Counted from the first letter of the stretch, positions 27,650 to 36,451 are shown. The stretch: 64,000 bases of DNA from Rothia sp. (in: high G+C Gram-positive bacteria) (GCF_030540545.1 NZ_JAUNVZ010000003.1:62001-126000); one strand, 5' to 3'. Notes: generated by a model from the letters alone, not told the origin. A program made the numbers and translations.

Positions 27650-29035
27650 ATGGCATTTTCTAACATGGTACAGGATCGCCCCCGCATCCTGATCGTCGGT
27701 GGCGGCTACGTAGGCTTCACCGTTGCAAAGAAGATTCAGAAGGCAATCAAGGAAACCGGTGGCGTTGTCACCATCGTTGAGCCCAACCCCTACATGACCT
27801 ACCAGCCCTTCCTACCCGAGGTCGCTGCAGGCTCCATGGAAGGCCGTAACGCAACCGTGCCGCTGCGCCAGCACCTGCGCGACACCGAGATCATCTCCGG
27901 TCGCGTGACCAGCGTAAACCACGCAGCACGCACCGCAGTTGTTGAGCCCATCGACAACGGCGAGCCCTTCGAGCTCAAGTACGACGAGATCGTCCTGGGC
28001 GCAGGCGCTGTGACCCGCGCATTCCCCATCCCCGGCCTGGCAGACTTCGCTATCGGTATGAAGAGCATCGAAGAGGCAGTCTCCGTGCGTAACTGGGTAC
28101 TGGAGCGCATTGAAGCAGCATCCCTGATGACCGATCTGGACGAGCGCCGCCGCGCCCTGACCTTCGTGATCGTTGGTGGCGGTTTCGCTGGTGTTGAGAC
28201 CATCTCCGAACTGGAAGATATGGCTCGCGAGGCAGTAAACCGTAACGGCTTCCTCTCCCCGGCAGACCTGCGCTTCGTTATGATCGAGGCTGCACCGCGC
28301 ATCATGCCCGAGGTTCCGGCAGAGCGCGCAGAGATGGTTGTTGCAGAGCTGCGTGCACGCGGCATTGAGATCCTGCTGAACACCTCTCTGTCCGATGCAA
28401 CCGACGGCAACCTGCAGCTGATCAACATGGCTGATAAGTCCCCTGCAGGTGAGATCGACACCGACACCCTGATCTGGACCGCTGGTGTGGCTGCATCCCC
28501 CATGCTCAAGAACACCGACTTCCCGATTGACGAGCGTGGCCGCGTGCGCGTATCTGCAGACCTGCGCGTTACCGGTGACGAGGGCGTTATTGAGGGCGCA
28601 TGGGCAGCAGGCGATAACGCTGCTGTTCCCGACCTGTCCGGCGGTGGCGTGGGCGGCTTCTGCGTGCCCAACGCACAGCATGCATCTCGTCAGGCACTGG
28701 TTCTGGCTAAGAACATCCTGGCTTCTCGCCGCGGCGAGGCACTGACCGACTACTACCACGAGACCATCGGTGTTGTGGCAGGTCTGGGTCTGTGGAAGGG
28801 CGTTGCTAACTTCAAGGGTAAGACCCTGGGCGGCCCGCTGGCATGGATTATGCACCGCGGCTACCACGGCACCGCAATCCCCACCGCTGAGCGTACCGTT
28901 CGCGTGATGGCTACCTGGGCACTGAACCAGGTATTCGGCCGCGACACCACCCCTCTGCGCCACCAGCGCTCCCCGCGCCTGGCATTCCAGAAGGCAACCG
29001 GTACCGCTCCTGAGGCTAAGAAGCCCAAGCTCTAA
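27650..29035 (+). CDS. ndh: Type II NADH:quinone dehydrogenase
   Basis: A monotopic, non-proton-pumping NADH dehydrogenase that feeds electrons to menaquinone. It has 461 residues. The FAD fold RILIVGGGYVGFTVAKKIQ is near residue 12, the NAD fold LTFVIVGGGFAGVETISEL near 172, and the second FAD motif EGAWAAGDNAAVPD near 318. The C-terminal helix-rich part (GLWKGVANFKGKTLGGPLAWIMHRGYH) fits membrane attachment. With sdhCDAB it forms part of the quinone-reducing entry to the chain. An ATG follows GAGGAAGACATT. The codon use is strongly biased, like eno and sdh. Confidence 0.94.
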   Translation: MAFSNMVQDRPRILIVGGGYVGFTVAKKIQKAIKETGGVVTIVEPNPYMTYQPFLPEVAAGSMEGRNATVPLRQHLRDTEIISGRVTSVNHAARTAVVEPIDNGEPFELKYDEIVLGAGAVTRAFPIPGLADFAIGMKSIEEAVSVRNWVLERIEAASLMTDLDERRRALTFVIVGGGFAGVETISELEDMAREAVNRNGFLSPADLRFVMIEAAPRIMPEVPAERAEMVVAELRARGIEILLNTSLSDATDGNLQLINMADKSPAGEIDTDTLIWTAGVAASPMLKNTDFPIDERGRVRVSADLRVTGDEGVIEGAWAAGDNAAVPDLSGGGVGGFCVPNAQHASRQALVLAKNILASRRGEALTDYYHETIGVVAGLGLWKGVANFKGKTLGGPLAWIMHRGYHGTAIPTAERTVRVMATWALNQVFGRDTTPLRHQRSPRLAFQKATGTAPEAKKPKL

Positions 29036-29072
29036 ATCACTTCACGTCTCATATAGGCTGATAGTGTGATGG

Positions 29073-29110
29073 CACGCGCCGCGTTCGTGATGGACGCGGC
29101 GCGTGTCTTA
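29073..29110 (+). terminator. Hairpin terminator of ndh
   Basis: CACGCGCCGCGT and ACGCGGCGCGTG pair perfectly and are followed by TCTTATAA. The trailing TATAAT (29109-29114) probably doubles as the tRNA -10. Confidence 0.75.
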
Positions 29111-29114
29111 TAAT
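29109..29114 (+). promoter_or_regulatory. Consensus -10 of the tRNA gene
   Basis: A perfect TATAAT 43 bp upstream of the mature tRNA 5' end. The -35 position would fall in the ndh terminator stem and does not match TTGACA. Confidence 0.45.
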
Positions 29115-29156
29115 ATAAGAGTTCATCGTGTTACTGTGGTTGGTTGCGCGGTGGAT

Positions 29157-29230
29157 GCCCCCGTAGCCCAATTGGCAGAGGCAGAGGACTTAAAATCCTT
29201 GTGTTGTGGGTTCGAGTCCCACCGGGGGCA
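29157..29230 (+). tRNA. tRNA-Leu(UAA)-type with a short (class I) variable loop
   Basis: A 74-nt cloverleaf. The acceptor GCCCCCG pairs with CGGGGGC, with discriminator A. The D arm is GCCC...AGGC. The anticodon stem is GAGGA/TCCTT with loop CTTAAAA, so the anticodon is TAA. The variable loop is only GTGTT. The T arm is GTGGG-TTCGAGT-CCCAC. No CCA is encoded. The anticodon reads UUA (leucine), yet leucine tRNAs normally have a long variable arm. I believe similar short-arm UAA tRNAs are annotated in other actinobacteria, but cannot verify it here. The fold is certain; the amino-acid identity is less so. Confidence 0.9.
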
Positions 29231-29248
29231 CTTTATATACCCCTCTAG

Positions 29249-29288
29249 ACCATCACATGTCAGTTTCTATGACATGTGATGGTTTTTG
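29249..29288 (+). terminator. Intrinsic terminator of the tRNA gene
   Basis: ACCATCACATGTCA and TGACATGTGATGGT pair perfectly with a 7-nt loop, followed by TTTTG, 18 bp after the tRNA. The remaining 170 bp to the HAD gene holds nothing I can name. Confidence 0.9.
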
Positions 29289-29459
29289 TTTTCGGTTGTC
29301 TTCCTCATTCCACGCGGGCTAATAGCGTGCGCGAATGCCTTTTCCTCGTACCGCGACCCACCTCGAAAACTCTAGCCTCAGAAACTCAACTTCTAACATA
29401 TGCTCTACCTCAGTAGTGTCTTAGAATTAAGTGAACACATTGACTGAAAGGAATACTCC

Positions 29460-30359
29460 ATGAGCATTCACCTGCCGCACCGTACTCGCCTGATTGCCGC
29501 CGATATGGACGGAACCTTCCTGAACGACGCGAAGACTTTCGACCGTGAGCGTTTTTCGGCTCAGTTGGAGCAGCTGGATGAACTGGGTATTCGTTTTGTG
29601 GTTGCTAGCGGTAATACCTACACGAAGCTGCTGCAATATATGGAGGGTTTTGAGAATCGTAACCTGATTTATGTTGCGGAAAATGGTGCGTATTTGGCGG
29701 ATGATTCGGGTCAGTTGGCGGTGCATCCTTTTGAACCGGACTCTGTGCCGCGCGTCTATGAGGTGCTGGATTCTCTGCCGCAGATCGGTGCATTGATTTG
29801 CACTACTGAGGGTGTGTTTATGCCCGTTGATCGCGAAGAAACCGTAGTAAACATTATTAAAGACTATTTCCTCAGCCAGGACACCCCGGTGCCCGCAGGT
29901 ATGACCGCCTACGATTTTGTGAGCATTTTTTATCCGGGTACTCAGATGATTGACTCGTACGATCAGGTGCACGGTGCGCCGATTAAGTTCCCCCTGCAGA
30001 CTCTGCGTGAGGATACCTATCCGATTCTGGAGATTTTGCAGCGCGATCTGCCTGCGAGTGTAACTGCTATGGCCAGTGGTTTTGGCGCTATTGACCTAGT
30101 ACGTACGGGTGCTAATAAGGGTACCGGTTTGCTGGATTTGAGTGAGCGTTTGAATATTGCGCCGGAGTCTATGGTGGCCTTTGGTGATGGTGAGAATGAT
30201 ATTGAAATGCTCAAGGTTGCCGGTACGGGTGTTGCGATGGGTCATGCGCCGCAGTCTCTGCGTGAGCATGCTCAGCTGGTGATTGGTTCGCCCAATGATG
30301 GTGCTGTGCTTGACGCTATTGACGAAATTATTACGGTTGAACGCGCGCGTGGGCTCTAA
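29460..30359 (+). CDS. HAD-superfamily (Cof-type) sugar-phosphate phosphatase
   Basis: A 299-residue type IIB HAD hydrolase. Motif I is AADMDGTFLND with both catalytic aspartates (near residues 15 and 17). Motif II is FVVASGNTYTK. The lysine of motif III is in RTGANKGTGL, and motif IV is VAFGDGENDIEML. The cap lies between motifs II and III. Cof-type enzymes dephosphorylate sugar phosphates or nucleotide-like compounds; the substrate cannot be assigned. An ATG follows GAAAGGAATACTCC. It is a monocistronic gene between the tRNA and the Bax-inhibitor-like gene. Confidence 0.88.
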   Translation: MSIHLPHRTRLIAADMDGTFLNDAKTFDRERFSAQLEQLDELGIRFVVASGNTYTKLLQYMEGFENRNLIYVAENGAYLADDSGQLAVHPFEPDSVPRVYEVLDSLPQIGALICTTEGVFMPVDREETVVNIIKDYFLSQDTPVPAGMTAYDFVSIFYPGTQMIDSYDQVHGAPIKFPLQTLREDTYPILEILQRDLPASVTAMASGFGAIDLVRTGANKGTGLLDLSERLNIAPESMVAFGDGENDIEMLKVAGTGVAMGHAPQSLREHAQLVIGSPNDGAVLDAIDEIITVERARGL

Positions 30360-30434
30360 TACACGTACAATAGCTTCTAATATGCCTGAACTCTATCTAT
30401 TGTTTGGGTTAGTTTTCGAGTGTGAGGTGTGATG

Positions 30435-31343
30435 ATGGCGGGTAACCCCCTTATCAATTCCACGGTGAAGAAGAACCGTTTTGGTCGTTTTGGTGCTCAG
30501 GGCGCCGGTTCTGCTCAGCCTCAGGGCCAGCAGGTTCCCGGTTTCTTTGGCCAGGGTACCTATGGCGCGCAGGGTGCGCAGTTCGCGCATCAGGCCCAGC
30601 CCGGTTATGCACAGGGCGGTTATGCACAGCCCGGTTATGAGCAGTATGCTCCGGTTAATCAGGGTGTCATTGGCGAGCGCGCCACCATGGATGACGTAAT
30701 CATGAAGACCGGTTTGACCCTGGCTATGGTTGTGCTCGGCGCAGCGGTGAGCTGGTACATGCCGATCCTGATGTATGTTGGTCTCCTGGCTGGCCTGATC
30801 CTGGGTATTGTCAATGCGGTGAAGGCTAAGCCCGTTCCGGCTCTGGTGCTTCTGTACGGTGTGGCTGAGGGCCTGTTCCTGGGCGGTTTTTCGGGTCTGG
30901 TGAACCAGCGTTACCCCGGTATTGCTCTGCAGGCTGTGCTGGCAACCGTGGCTGTGTTTGCTGTTATGCTGTTCCTTTTTGCTAATGGCAAGGTGCGTGC
31001 AACCCCGAAGCTGAATAAGATTTTCTTTGCGGCTACCCTGGGTCTGCTGGGCTACTACCTGCTGTCCATGGGTGTTGGTCTATTCACCGGTTCGTCCTTC
31101 AACTCCTTCATTCTGCCCGGTACTAACCTTCCGTTGGGTCTGATTGTTGGCCTGCTGGGCATTGCTTTGGCAACCTATTCGCTGGTGATTGACTTTACCA
31201 CCACCGCAGAGGCTGTTGAGGCTGGCGTGCCGCAGGTTGAGTCGTGGCGTCTGGCATATGCTCTGACTGCTTCGCTGGTCTGGCTGTATGTTGAGATCCT
31301 GCGCGTGCTCATGTACCTGTACTCCATGTTCTCTAATGACTAG
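30435..31343 (+). CDS. Bax inhibitor-1/YccA-like multispanning membrane protein
   Basis: A 302-residue integral membrane protein. The first 85 residues are a soluble Gly/Gln/Tyr-rich tail with repeats such as GYAQGGYAQPGYEQY. Seven hydrophobic helices then follow from about residue 93 to 300 (LTLAMVVLGAAVSWYMPILM, VPALVLLYGVAEGLFLGGF, and so on), with the family features GVAEGLFLG and SLVIDFTTTAEAVEAGVP near residue 250. Members are proton- or calcium-related channels in eukaryotes; the bacterial role is unclear. Three in-frame starts (GTG 30429, ATG 30432, ATG 30435) occur together. I pick the last for its spacing from GAGG. Confidence 0.85.
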   Translation: MAGNPLINSTVKKNRFGRFGAQGAGSAQPQGQQVPGFFGQGTYGAQGAQFAHQAQPGYAQGGYAQPGYEQYAPVNQGVIGERATMDDVIMKTGLTLAMVVLGAAVSWYMPILMYVGLLAGLILGIVNAVKAKPVPALVLLYGVAEGLFLGGFSGLVNQRYPGIALQAVLATVAVFAVMLFLFANGKVRATPKLNKIFFAATLGLLGYYLLSMGVGLFTGSSFNSFILPGTNLPLGLIVGLLGIALATYSLVIDFTTTAEAVEAGVPQVESWRLAYALTASLVWLYVEILRVLMYLYSMFSND

Positions 31344-31374
31344 TAGCCAGTAGTACGTAGCGTAGCTATAGATG

Positions 31375-31415
31375 AAGGGGCGTTTCTTTCCGATAGGGCA
31401 GAGACGCCCCTTTGC
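31375..31415 (+). terminator. Intrinsic terminator after the Bax-inhibitor-like gene
   Basis: AAGGGGCGT pairs with ACGCCCCTT, extended by TCT/AGA, and is followed by TGCTGT. Confidence 0.75.
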
Positions 31416-31517
31416 TGTATCCTCTGCCCTGCGATGAGCCTCGGTGCGAGCACGGTTCTTATGCTTTGAGCACGGGCGCGATATACTGAAAATCTAGTAT
31501 TTGACCCGGAAGGAACC

Positions 31518-32903
31518 ATGCCTGAATTCCGCACCCCGCGCCCTGCCAAGGGTAGCAGCGCATCCGCAGTAGATAATGCAACGGACGGCGACCACAGCGC
31601 CCTGATGGACGGCGCAATCCCTTACGCCCTGCGCGTGGCGGCGGGCTGGTCCTGGCGCCTGGTCGCTATTGCCGCAGCCCTGTGGGTGCTCGGCAAAGCC
31701 ATTGCGCCCTTATCCCTGCTGCTGATTTCTGTACTGGTGGCGGCACTGCTGGCGGCTCTGCTCTCCCCGAGCGTAATGACTCTGCGTAAGCGCGGTGTGC
31801 GTGCTGCCGGTGCTGCTGCTATTGCCGAGATTGGCATGGTGCTGATTGTGGTGGGTCTGCTGGCTCTGACCGGTCAGCAGCTCATCCGCGGATTCGCGGC
31901 GCTGACCGACAAAGCCATCCAGGGCTACTATGAGGTGACACGCCTGCTGCACGAGCAGGGTCTGGATTTCACCTCTGAGCAGATGAACGAACTCATGGCG
32001 CATGTGCAAACCGCCATAACCGACAACCCCAATGCGGTGCTCTCGCGTGTCTCGGCTGCGGGTTCTTTTGCCGCCGAGGCGGGTACCGGCGCCCTGCTGA
32101 CCCTCTTCGCGCTCTTCTTCTTTTTGATGGAGGGCGAGAACATTTGGCTCTTTATGGTGCGTCTCTTCCCGCGTGCAGCTCAGCAGGCTGTTAACGGTGC
32201 GGGTCGTGCCGGCTGGAAGTCCCTGGGCGCCTATGTGCGCGTGCAGATTCTCGTAGCTGCTATCGACGCCGTAGGTATCGGTCTGGGCGCCGCGATTCTG
32301 GGTGTGCCCCTGGCAATCCCCCTGGGTGTGCTGGTCTTCCTCGGTTCCTTTGTCCCGGTGATCGGTGCGCTCTTCTCCGGTGCCGTGGCGGTGCTGCTGG
32401 CACTGGTTGCCCTGGGCCCGGTGCAGGCGCTGATCATGCTCGGTATTGTACTGCTGGTTCAACAGCTCGAATCTAATATTCTGCAGCCTTTTATTATGGG
32501 CAAGGCGGTTTCCCTGCACCCGCTGGCTGTGATTCTGGCGGTTGCTGCCGGTTCCATTCTCTTCGGTGCTGCCGGTGCGCTCTTTGCTGTTCCGGCACTT
32601 GCCCTGAGTAATACTGTGGTGCGCTATTTGGCAACTCGCGCCTGGGAGAACGATACCGAGAATCGTATTGAGCCTTTAGAGTTTGCCCATGAGAAGCGCC
32701 GCCGTGAGCGCGCCGAAGCAAAGGCGGCTGAGCGTGCTGCGCGTCTGGCTGCTCGTACCGAGGCTCTGCTGCATTCTCATCAGGAGAATCAGCAGGATAG
32801 CCGGCAGGGCAGTAACCGACCGGATAATCCTGCACAAAGCCCGGCCGCTGACAGCGCACCCGATAGTGCGCCCGAAAGCCCGAGCGAAAGCAGCGCGCTC
32901 TAA
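31518..32903 (+). CDS. AI-2E family transporter-like membrane protein
   Basis: A 461-residue polytopic protein of the AI-2E/UPF0118 family. A polar N-terminus of about 35 residues precedes hydrophobic helices from about residue 42 to 385. Family marks include LLTLFALFFFLMEGENIW, GVLVFLGSFVPVIGALFSG, LVQQLESNILQPFIMGKAVSLHP and GAAGALFAVPALALSNTVVRYL. The C-terminal 75 residues are charged, then Gln/Ser/Pro-rich. The family name comes from TqsA, but members export or antiport diverse substrates including Na+. An ATG follows GGAAGGAACC. ilvA follows on the same strand after 68 bp. Confidence 0.87.
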   Translation: MPEFRTPRPAKGSSASAVDNATDGDHSALMDGAIPYALRVAAGWSWRLVAIAAALWVLGKAIAPLSLLLISVLVAALLAALLSPSVMTLRKRGVRAAGAAAIAEIGMVLIVVGLLALTGQQLIRGFAALTDKAIQGYYEVTRLLHEQGLDFTSEQMNELMAHVQTAITDNPNAVLSRVSAAGSFAAEAGTGALLTLFALFFFLMEGENIWLFMVRLFPRAAQQAVNGAGRAGWKSLGAYVRVQILVAAIDAVGIGLGAAILGVPLAIPLGVLVFLGSFVPVIGALFSGAVAVLLALVALGPVQALIMLGIVLLVQQLESNILQPFIMGKAVSLHPLAVILAVAAGSILFGAAGALFAVPALALSNTVVRYLATRAWENDTENRIEPLEFAHEKRRRERAEAKAAERAARLAARTEALLHSHQENQQDSRQGSNRPDNPAQSPAADSAPDSAPESPSESSAL

Positions 32904-32971
32904 ATCGCACAGCACCCGCCTGCGGGTAGAATAGACATAAGTCTTCACATACACCACAAAGAGAGTATTCA

Positions 32972-34222
32972 ATGAGTTTGGAAACCCTGCCGGTTCACCT
33001 TAACGACATCGAAGCCGCCGCACAGCTGCTTAACGGAATCACCGAATACACCCCCATGGCGCACTCCCGCGCCCTCAGCCAGCAGATCGGCTCGGAAGTC
33101 TACCTCAAATGCGAGAATCTGCAGCGCTCCGGCTCCTTCAAAGCACGCGGGGCGTACGTGCGCATGGCAAAGCTCACCGATGAAGAAAAAGCACGTGGCG
33201 TGGTCGCAGCCTCCGCAGGTAACCACGCCCAGGGTGTAGCGCTCGCTGCCTCCAAGCTCGGCATTAAAGCACGTATCTACATGCCCCTGGGTGCCGCACT
33301 GCCCAAAATCACCGCGACCCGCGACCACGGCGCAGAAGTAGAACTGCACGGCGAAACCGTGGACGAGGCACTGACCGAAGCCAAGAAGTACGCGCAGGAA
33401 ACCGGTGCGGTCTTTGTACACCCCTTCGACAATGAAGATATTATTGCCGGTCAGGGCACCATCGGCCTGGAAATCCTGGAGCAGGTGCCCGATGTAGACA
33501 CCATTATTACCGGTGTGGGTGGCGGCGGTCTGCTCGCAGGTATTGCCGCAGCAGTACGCGCTAAAGAAGCGGAACTCGGCAAGAAAATCCGCATTATTGG
33601 TGTGCAGGCTGAACACGCGGCAGCATACCCGCCCTCTCTCGCAGCCGACGCTCTCGTGCCGCTGAAGAAGGTCTCCACCATCGCTGACGGTATTGCTGTG
33701 GGTCGTCCCGGTCAGCTGCCCTTCTCCATTATTAAGGAACTGGTGGACGATGTGGCAACCGTGAGCGAAGACGATATTGCTCGCGCGCTGATTTTCCTCA
33801 TGGAACGCAATAAGCTGGTCGTTGAGCCCGCAGGTTCTGTTTCCGTGGCGGCGCTCATGAACGGCAAGCTGCTCAAGGACTACGGCAACCTGGGCAATGT
33901 GGTGTGCGTGCTGTCGGGCGGTAATATTGACCCGATGCTCATGCTCAAAGTGATTCAGCGCGGTCTGTCCGCTGCCGGCCGATTCATGACTATCCGCATG
34001 ATGCTCTCCGACCGACCCGGTGAGCTGGCGTTGATTTCTAAGGTCATTGCTGATAATGACGCGAATGTGACCGGTGTGGACCACACCCGTGTGGGCGGTT
34101 CGCTCTCCATGGGCGATGTGTCCATTACGATCGATATGGAAACAAAGGGCGAAGAGCATTGCCGTCAGGTGATTCGGGCTTTGGAGGCTGAGGGTTTCCG
34201 CCCCATTGTTGTTCAGGGCTAG
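32972..34222 (+). CDS. ilvA: Threonine ammonia-lyase with C-terminal ACT domain
   Basis: A PLP enzyme that converts threonine to 2-oxobutanoate, the first step toward isoleucine. It has 416 residues. The PLP lysine is in RSGSFKARGAY (Lys near residue 59), ASAGNHAQGVAL follows, and the phosphate-binding loop GVGGGGLLAG is near residue 176. A single ACT domain occupies about residues 335-416 (IRMMLSDRPGELALISKVI). One short ACT domain is the catabolic-type or small biosynthetic layout, so isoleucine sensitivity is uncertain. An ATG follows AAAGAGAGTATTCA. TAGAAT at 32927-32932, next to the hairpin ACCCGC/GCGGGT, may be its -10. Confidence 0.93.
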   Translation: MSLETLPVHLNDIEAAAQLLNGITEYTPMAHSRALSQQIGSEVYLKCENLQRSGSFKARGAYVRMAKLTDEEKARGVVAASAGNHAQGVALAASKLGIKARIYMPLGAALPKITATRDHGAEVELHGETVDEALTEAKKYAQETGAVFVHPFDNEDIIAGQGTIGLEILEQVPDVDTIITGVGGGGLLAGIAAAVRAKEAELGKKIRIIGVQAEHAAAYPPSLAADALVPLKKVSTIADGIAVGRPGQLPFSIIKELVDDVATVSEDDIARALIFLMERNKLVVEPAGSVSVAALMNGKLLKDYGNLGNVVCVLSGGNIDPMLMLKVIQRGLSAAGRFMTIRMMLSDRPGELALISKVIADNDANVTGVDHTRVGGSLSMGDVSITIDMETKGEEHCRQVIRALEAEGFRPIVVQG

Positions 34223-34301
34223 CGCCTGAGCTATACACTGTATGGTTGCGTTTGGGAGTACGGAGGCGAGGGTAGAGAGCCCGCTTTAGCTCAGACAATG
34301 C

Positions 34302-34355
34302 CAAACCCCGCGCTATCTGATGACATTCTGAATGTTGTTGGGTGCGCGGGGTTTG
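34302..34355 (+). terminator. Long-loop hairpin terminator of ilvA
   Basis: CAAACCCCGCG (34302-34312) pairs with CGCGGGGTTTG (34345-34355). The loop contains a second small stem ACATT/AATGT. Confidence 0.7.
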
Positions 34356-34574
34356 TCATAGCTCGCGAGTTGCGGACCTCCACTCTCGCCTCTGTGCTTG
34401 CGTTCCCACGGTGGCTGGGTGGGAGTGCCGCACGTCCCCGAGGAGGTTACGAATGGGGTTTTCGACGGTGCCGGCTTCGCACGCGTGTCCCGTCGTTCTT
34501 GCCCCAGCCTCGGGGTGGTTCCGTTCCAAAGATTTCTTCTGTTTTCTTTTTCCAGGTAAGCAAAACACCCGCAT
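34356..34574. other. Gene-free structured region, candidate small RNA
   Basis: A 219-bp stretch lies between the ilvA terminator and the hairpin at 34575 and carries no credible open frame. On the plus strand it can form GCGTTCCCAC/GTGGGAGTGC (34400-34409 with 34419-34428, ten pairs including two G-U). A longer-range ACCTCC/GGAGGT stem encloses that hairpin. CGACGG/CCGTCG with an inner GTGC/GCAC, and CCCC-N6-GGGG, follow. A pyrimidine-rich tract ends the region. It does not contain the SRP, RNase P or tmRNA signatures I know. Its orientation cannot be decided; no good promoter is visible on either strand. Confidence 0.35.
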
Positions 34575-34611
34575 GGGATGAGCCTCTTACCTGCTCTGAA
34601 GAGGCTCATCC
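34575..34611 (-). terminator. Hairpin downstream of the secreted-protein gene
   Basis: GGATGAGCCTCTT and AAGAGGCTCATCC are perfect 13-bp arms with a 10-nt loop, 34 bp beyond the stop of the minus-strand gene. On that strand it is followed by CATGCGGGTGTTTT. Confidence 0.6.
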
Positions 34612-34644
34612 AATACGAGCGTTCTAAGTATATGAATCAGCCTA

Positions 34645-36228
34645 TTAATGCTGAGCGAAGTGTACGGGCAGCCACTTGACCTGATCCCACGGGAATGCAG
34701 AACCAGTAAAGCGAATAGCGCTATCCATAACCTTCTTCACCGCAGGATCAGCCTCGTAGACATTCAGACCACGACGAGCGTAGGATGCGTAACTTAGGGG
34801 CGATTCAAGGTTGAACGCATTATTGAAGGCATTACGGTCACAAATCATGAAACCGTATTCCTTCATTGCGACCAGAATCATACGCTTGAGCTGATCATTT
34901 GCCTGGTTGGTGGACTTCAAATAGGCATCTACATTAAAGGAAGCCGGCAGGAAGCCACGTTGGCCGGCACGAGGCGCATTTGCCACGACATGATGTCCAT
35001 CGCTACCCTTCGCGGGGAAAGAAGCAAGATTCGTATAATCGGCAGCGGTGATAGAAACCACGTGATTAATACGGCCTGCACGAATTTCATCCACGCCAAT
35101 CTGGGTGAGCTCATTAGCCATGCCAACCACGGAGGAAGTACCGTTTTTCAACGTGAGCCAGTAATTAGCCGCACCAACACCATTGAAATCACGGTTGGCG
35201 ATCATATAACCAGCAGACGAAACACGATAGACAGCCGGGTAATCAACGGCTACCTTCAGCTCCACCAGCTTGTTCGCATGGGCAGTAGACGCCTTAAAAG
35301 TGATCTGACCTGTCGAAGCGTCGATGGTAGCGGCGCCGCCGGCATTATCTATCAGACGGAACTTAGCACCGCGGCTAATAGGGTACTGCGCATTGGCATC
35401 GTGTTTATTGGAAGCATTCATATCCACGCTGATGGGGGAAAGGCTGGTGCTCTGACCCACCTGAACCTGCGGGACCTGAGAATAGAAAATCTTGGAAATA
35501 GCAGGTGCTTGGGCTGACGCATTACCCACGCGGATACGCGCTACAGAAGTATAGGTGGTAGCTGCAGAATCCTGCAGGAACATGAACAGGGAACGCCAAA
35601 TACCGGTTGCTTTATCGTATACGGCGATTGAGTAATCCTTACCGCGTCGAGGCATATCCAGGAACCACTTAGGTACCGGAACTGCACCGGTAACCATACG
35701 GCGATTTATATCGTTTGCGTTGACTAGGTTGTCACGGCTAACAATTTCTACGTAGTGCTGATGGGGGTTAGAAGAATCAACACTGAGTGCAGGGATATTA
35801 TCATGAGCACCTACGCGTACATTACCCACTTGGCCTGCGTTAAAGGAGGTATGCCATACGGGGTGCGCTTTAGCGGTTAGCTCCTTGCTGAGCGCGGCGC
35901 TATTGGGCTGTACGGGTTCATGACCGGTAATGCGCTGAGTGGCAAAAGTGCCATTAATCAGGCGACCGTTGAGAGGGGAAATATTCTCGATTGCTTCCAG
36001 ATGAGCAGGCGTGAGAGAACGATTAATCGGGGCGAGCAGAGTAATACTCTTTGCCTGGGGATCAGCGTTCCAGTAGCAATGCTGAGCGGTAGTGACAGCG
36101 CCATTAAGAGGAACGGAACGACCGTTGACTGTAATGCATGCGGGTGTAGCGATAGCGCTAGGTTGAAGGGTCGCAATACCTGCTGCCGCAATACCGGAAG
36201 AGAGGAAGAGACGGCGATTGAACTTCAT
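34645..36228 (-). CDS. Secreted protein with Tat-like signal, function unknown
   Basis: A 527-residue exported protein that I do not recognise. The N-terminus MKFNRRLFLSSGIAAAGIAT has a twin-arginine motif (RRLFL) and a short hydrophobic stretch ending near IATPA. The middle has a stretch that reads like a cadherin or immunoglobulin-like fold (residues about 285-350, RGAKFRLIDNAGGAATIDASTGQITFK). The C-terminal part from about 360 contains GYMIANRDFNGVGAANYWLTL, VVSITAADYTNLASFPA and ILVAMKEYGFMICDRNA. No catalytic triad is evident. ATG 36228 follows GGAGAAGA. The gene is divergent from an AT-richer glycosyltransferase gene. Confidence 0.8.
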   Translation of the reverse strand: MKFNRRLFLSSGIAAAGIATLQPSAIATPACITVNGRSVPLNGAVTTAQHCYWNADPQAKSITLLAPINRSLTPAHLEAIENISPLNGRLINGTFATQRITGHEPVQPNSAALSKELTAKAHPVWHTSFNAGQVGNVRVGAHDNIPALSVDSSNPHQHYVEIVSRDNLVNANDINRRMVTGAVPVPKWFLDMPRRGKDYSIAVYDKATGIWRSLFMFLQDSAATTYTSVARIRVGNASAQAPAISKIFYSQVPQVQVGQSTSLSPISVDMNASNKHDANAQYPISRGAKFRLIDNAGGAATIDASTGQITFKASTAHANKLVELKVAVDYPAVYRVSSAGYMIANRDFNGVGAANYWLTLKNGTSSVVGMANELTQIGVDEIRAGRINHVVSITAADYTNLASFPAKGSDGHHVVANAPRAGQRGFLPASFNVDAYLKSTNQANDQLKRMILVAMKEYGFMICDRNAFNNAFNLESPLSYASYARRGLNVYEADPAVKKVMDSAIRFTGSAFPWDQVKWLPVHFAQH

Positions 36229-36451
36229 TCTTCTCCAATACATAGAATGGGTAGATGAAGTTGAGAGAATACGGGGAGCCTTAGTAGTAAGGCACAACTA
36301 GTATACATGCTGTCACTTAGGGAAAGGCAAGAGGTCTCATCTCTAGTGTGGTGTGGTATAGGAAGGACGAGACACTGAGTATACTTTCGCGATGCAAGGA
36401 GGAAAGCTATACTTAATACATCATTTGCTCGACATGTCATAGGAAGTAGCC

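Noticed and set aside
34356..34574. Known housekeeping RNA (SRP, RNase P or tmRNA) in the ilvA downstream gap
   Set aside because: None of the conserved cores (GGAAGCAGCC for SRP, GAGGAAAGUC for RNase P, a tRNA-like end with CCA for tmRNA) is present on either strand.
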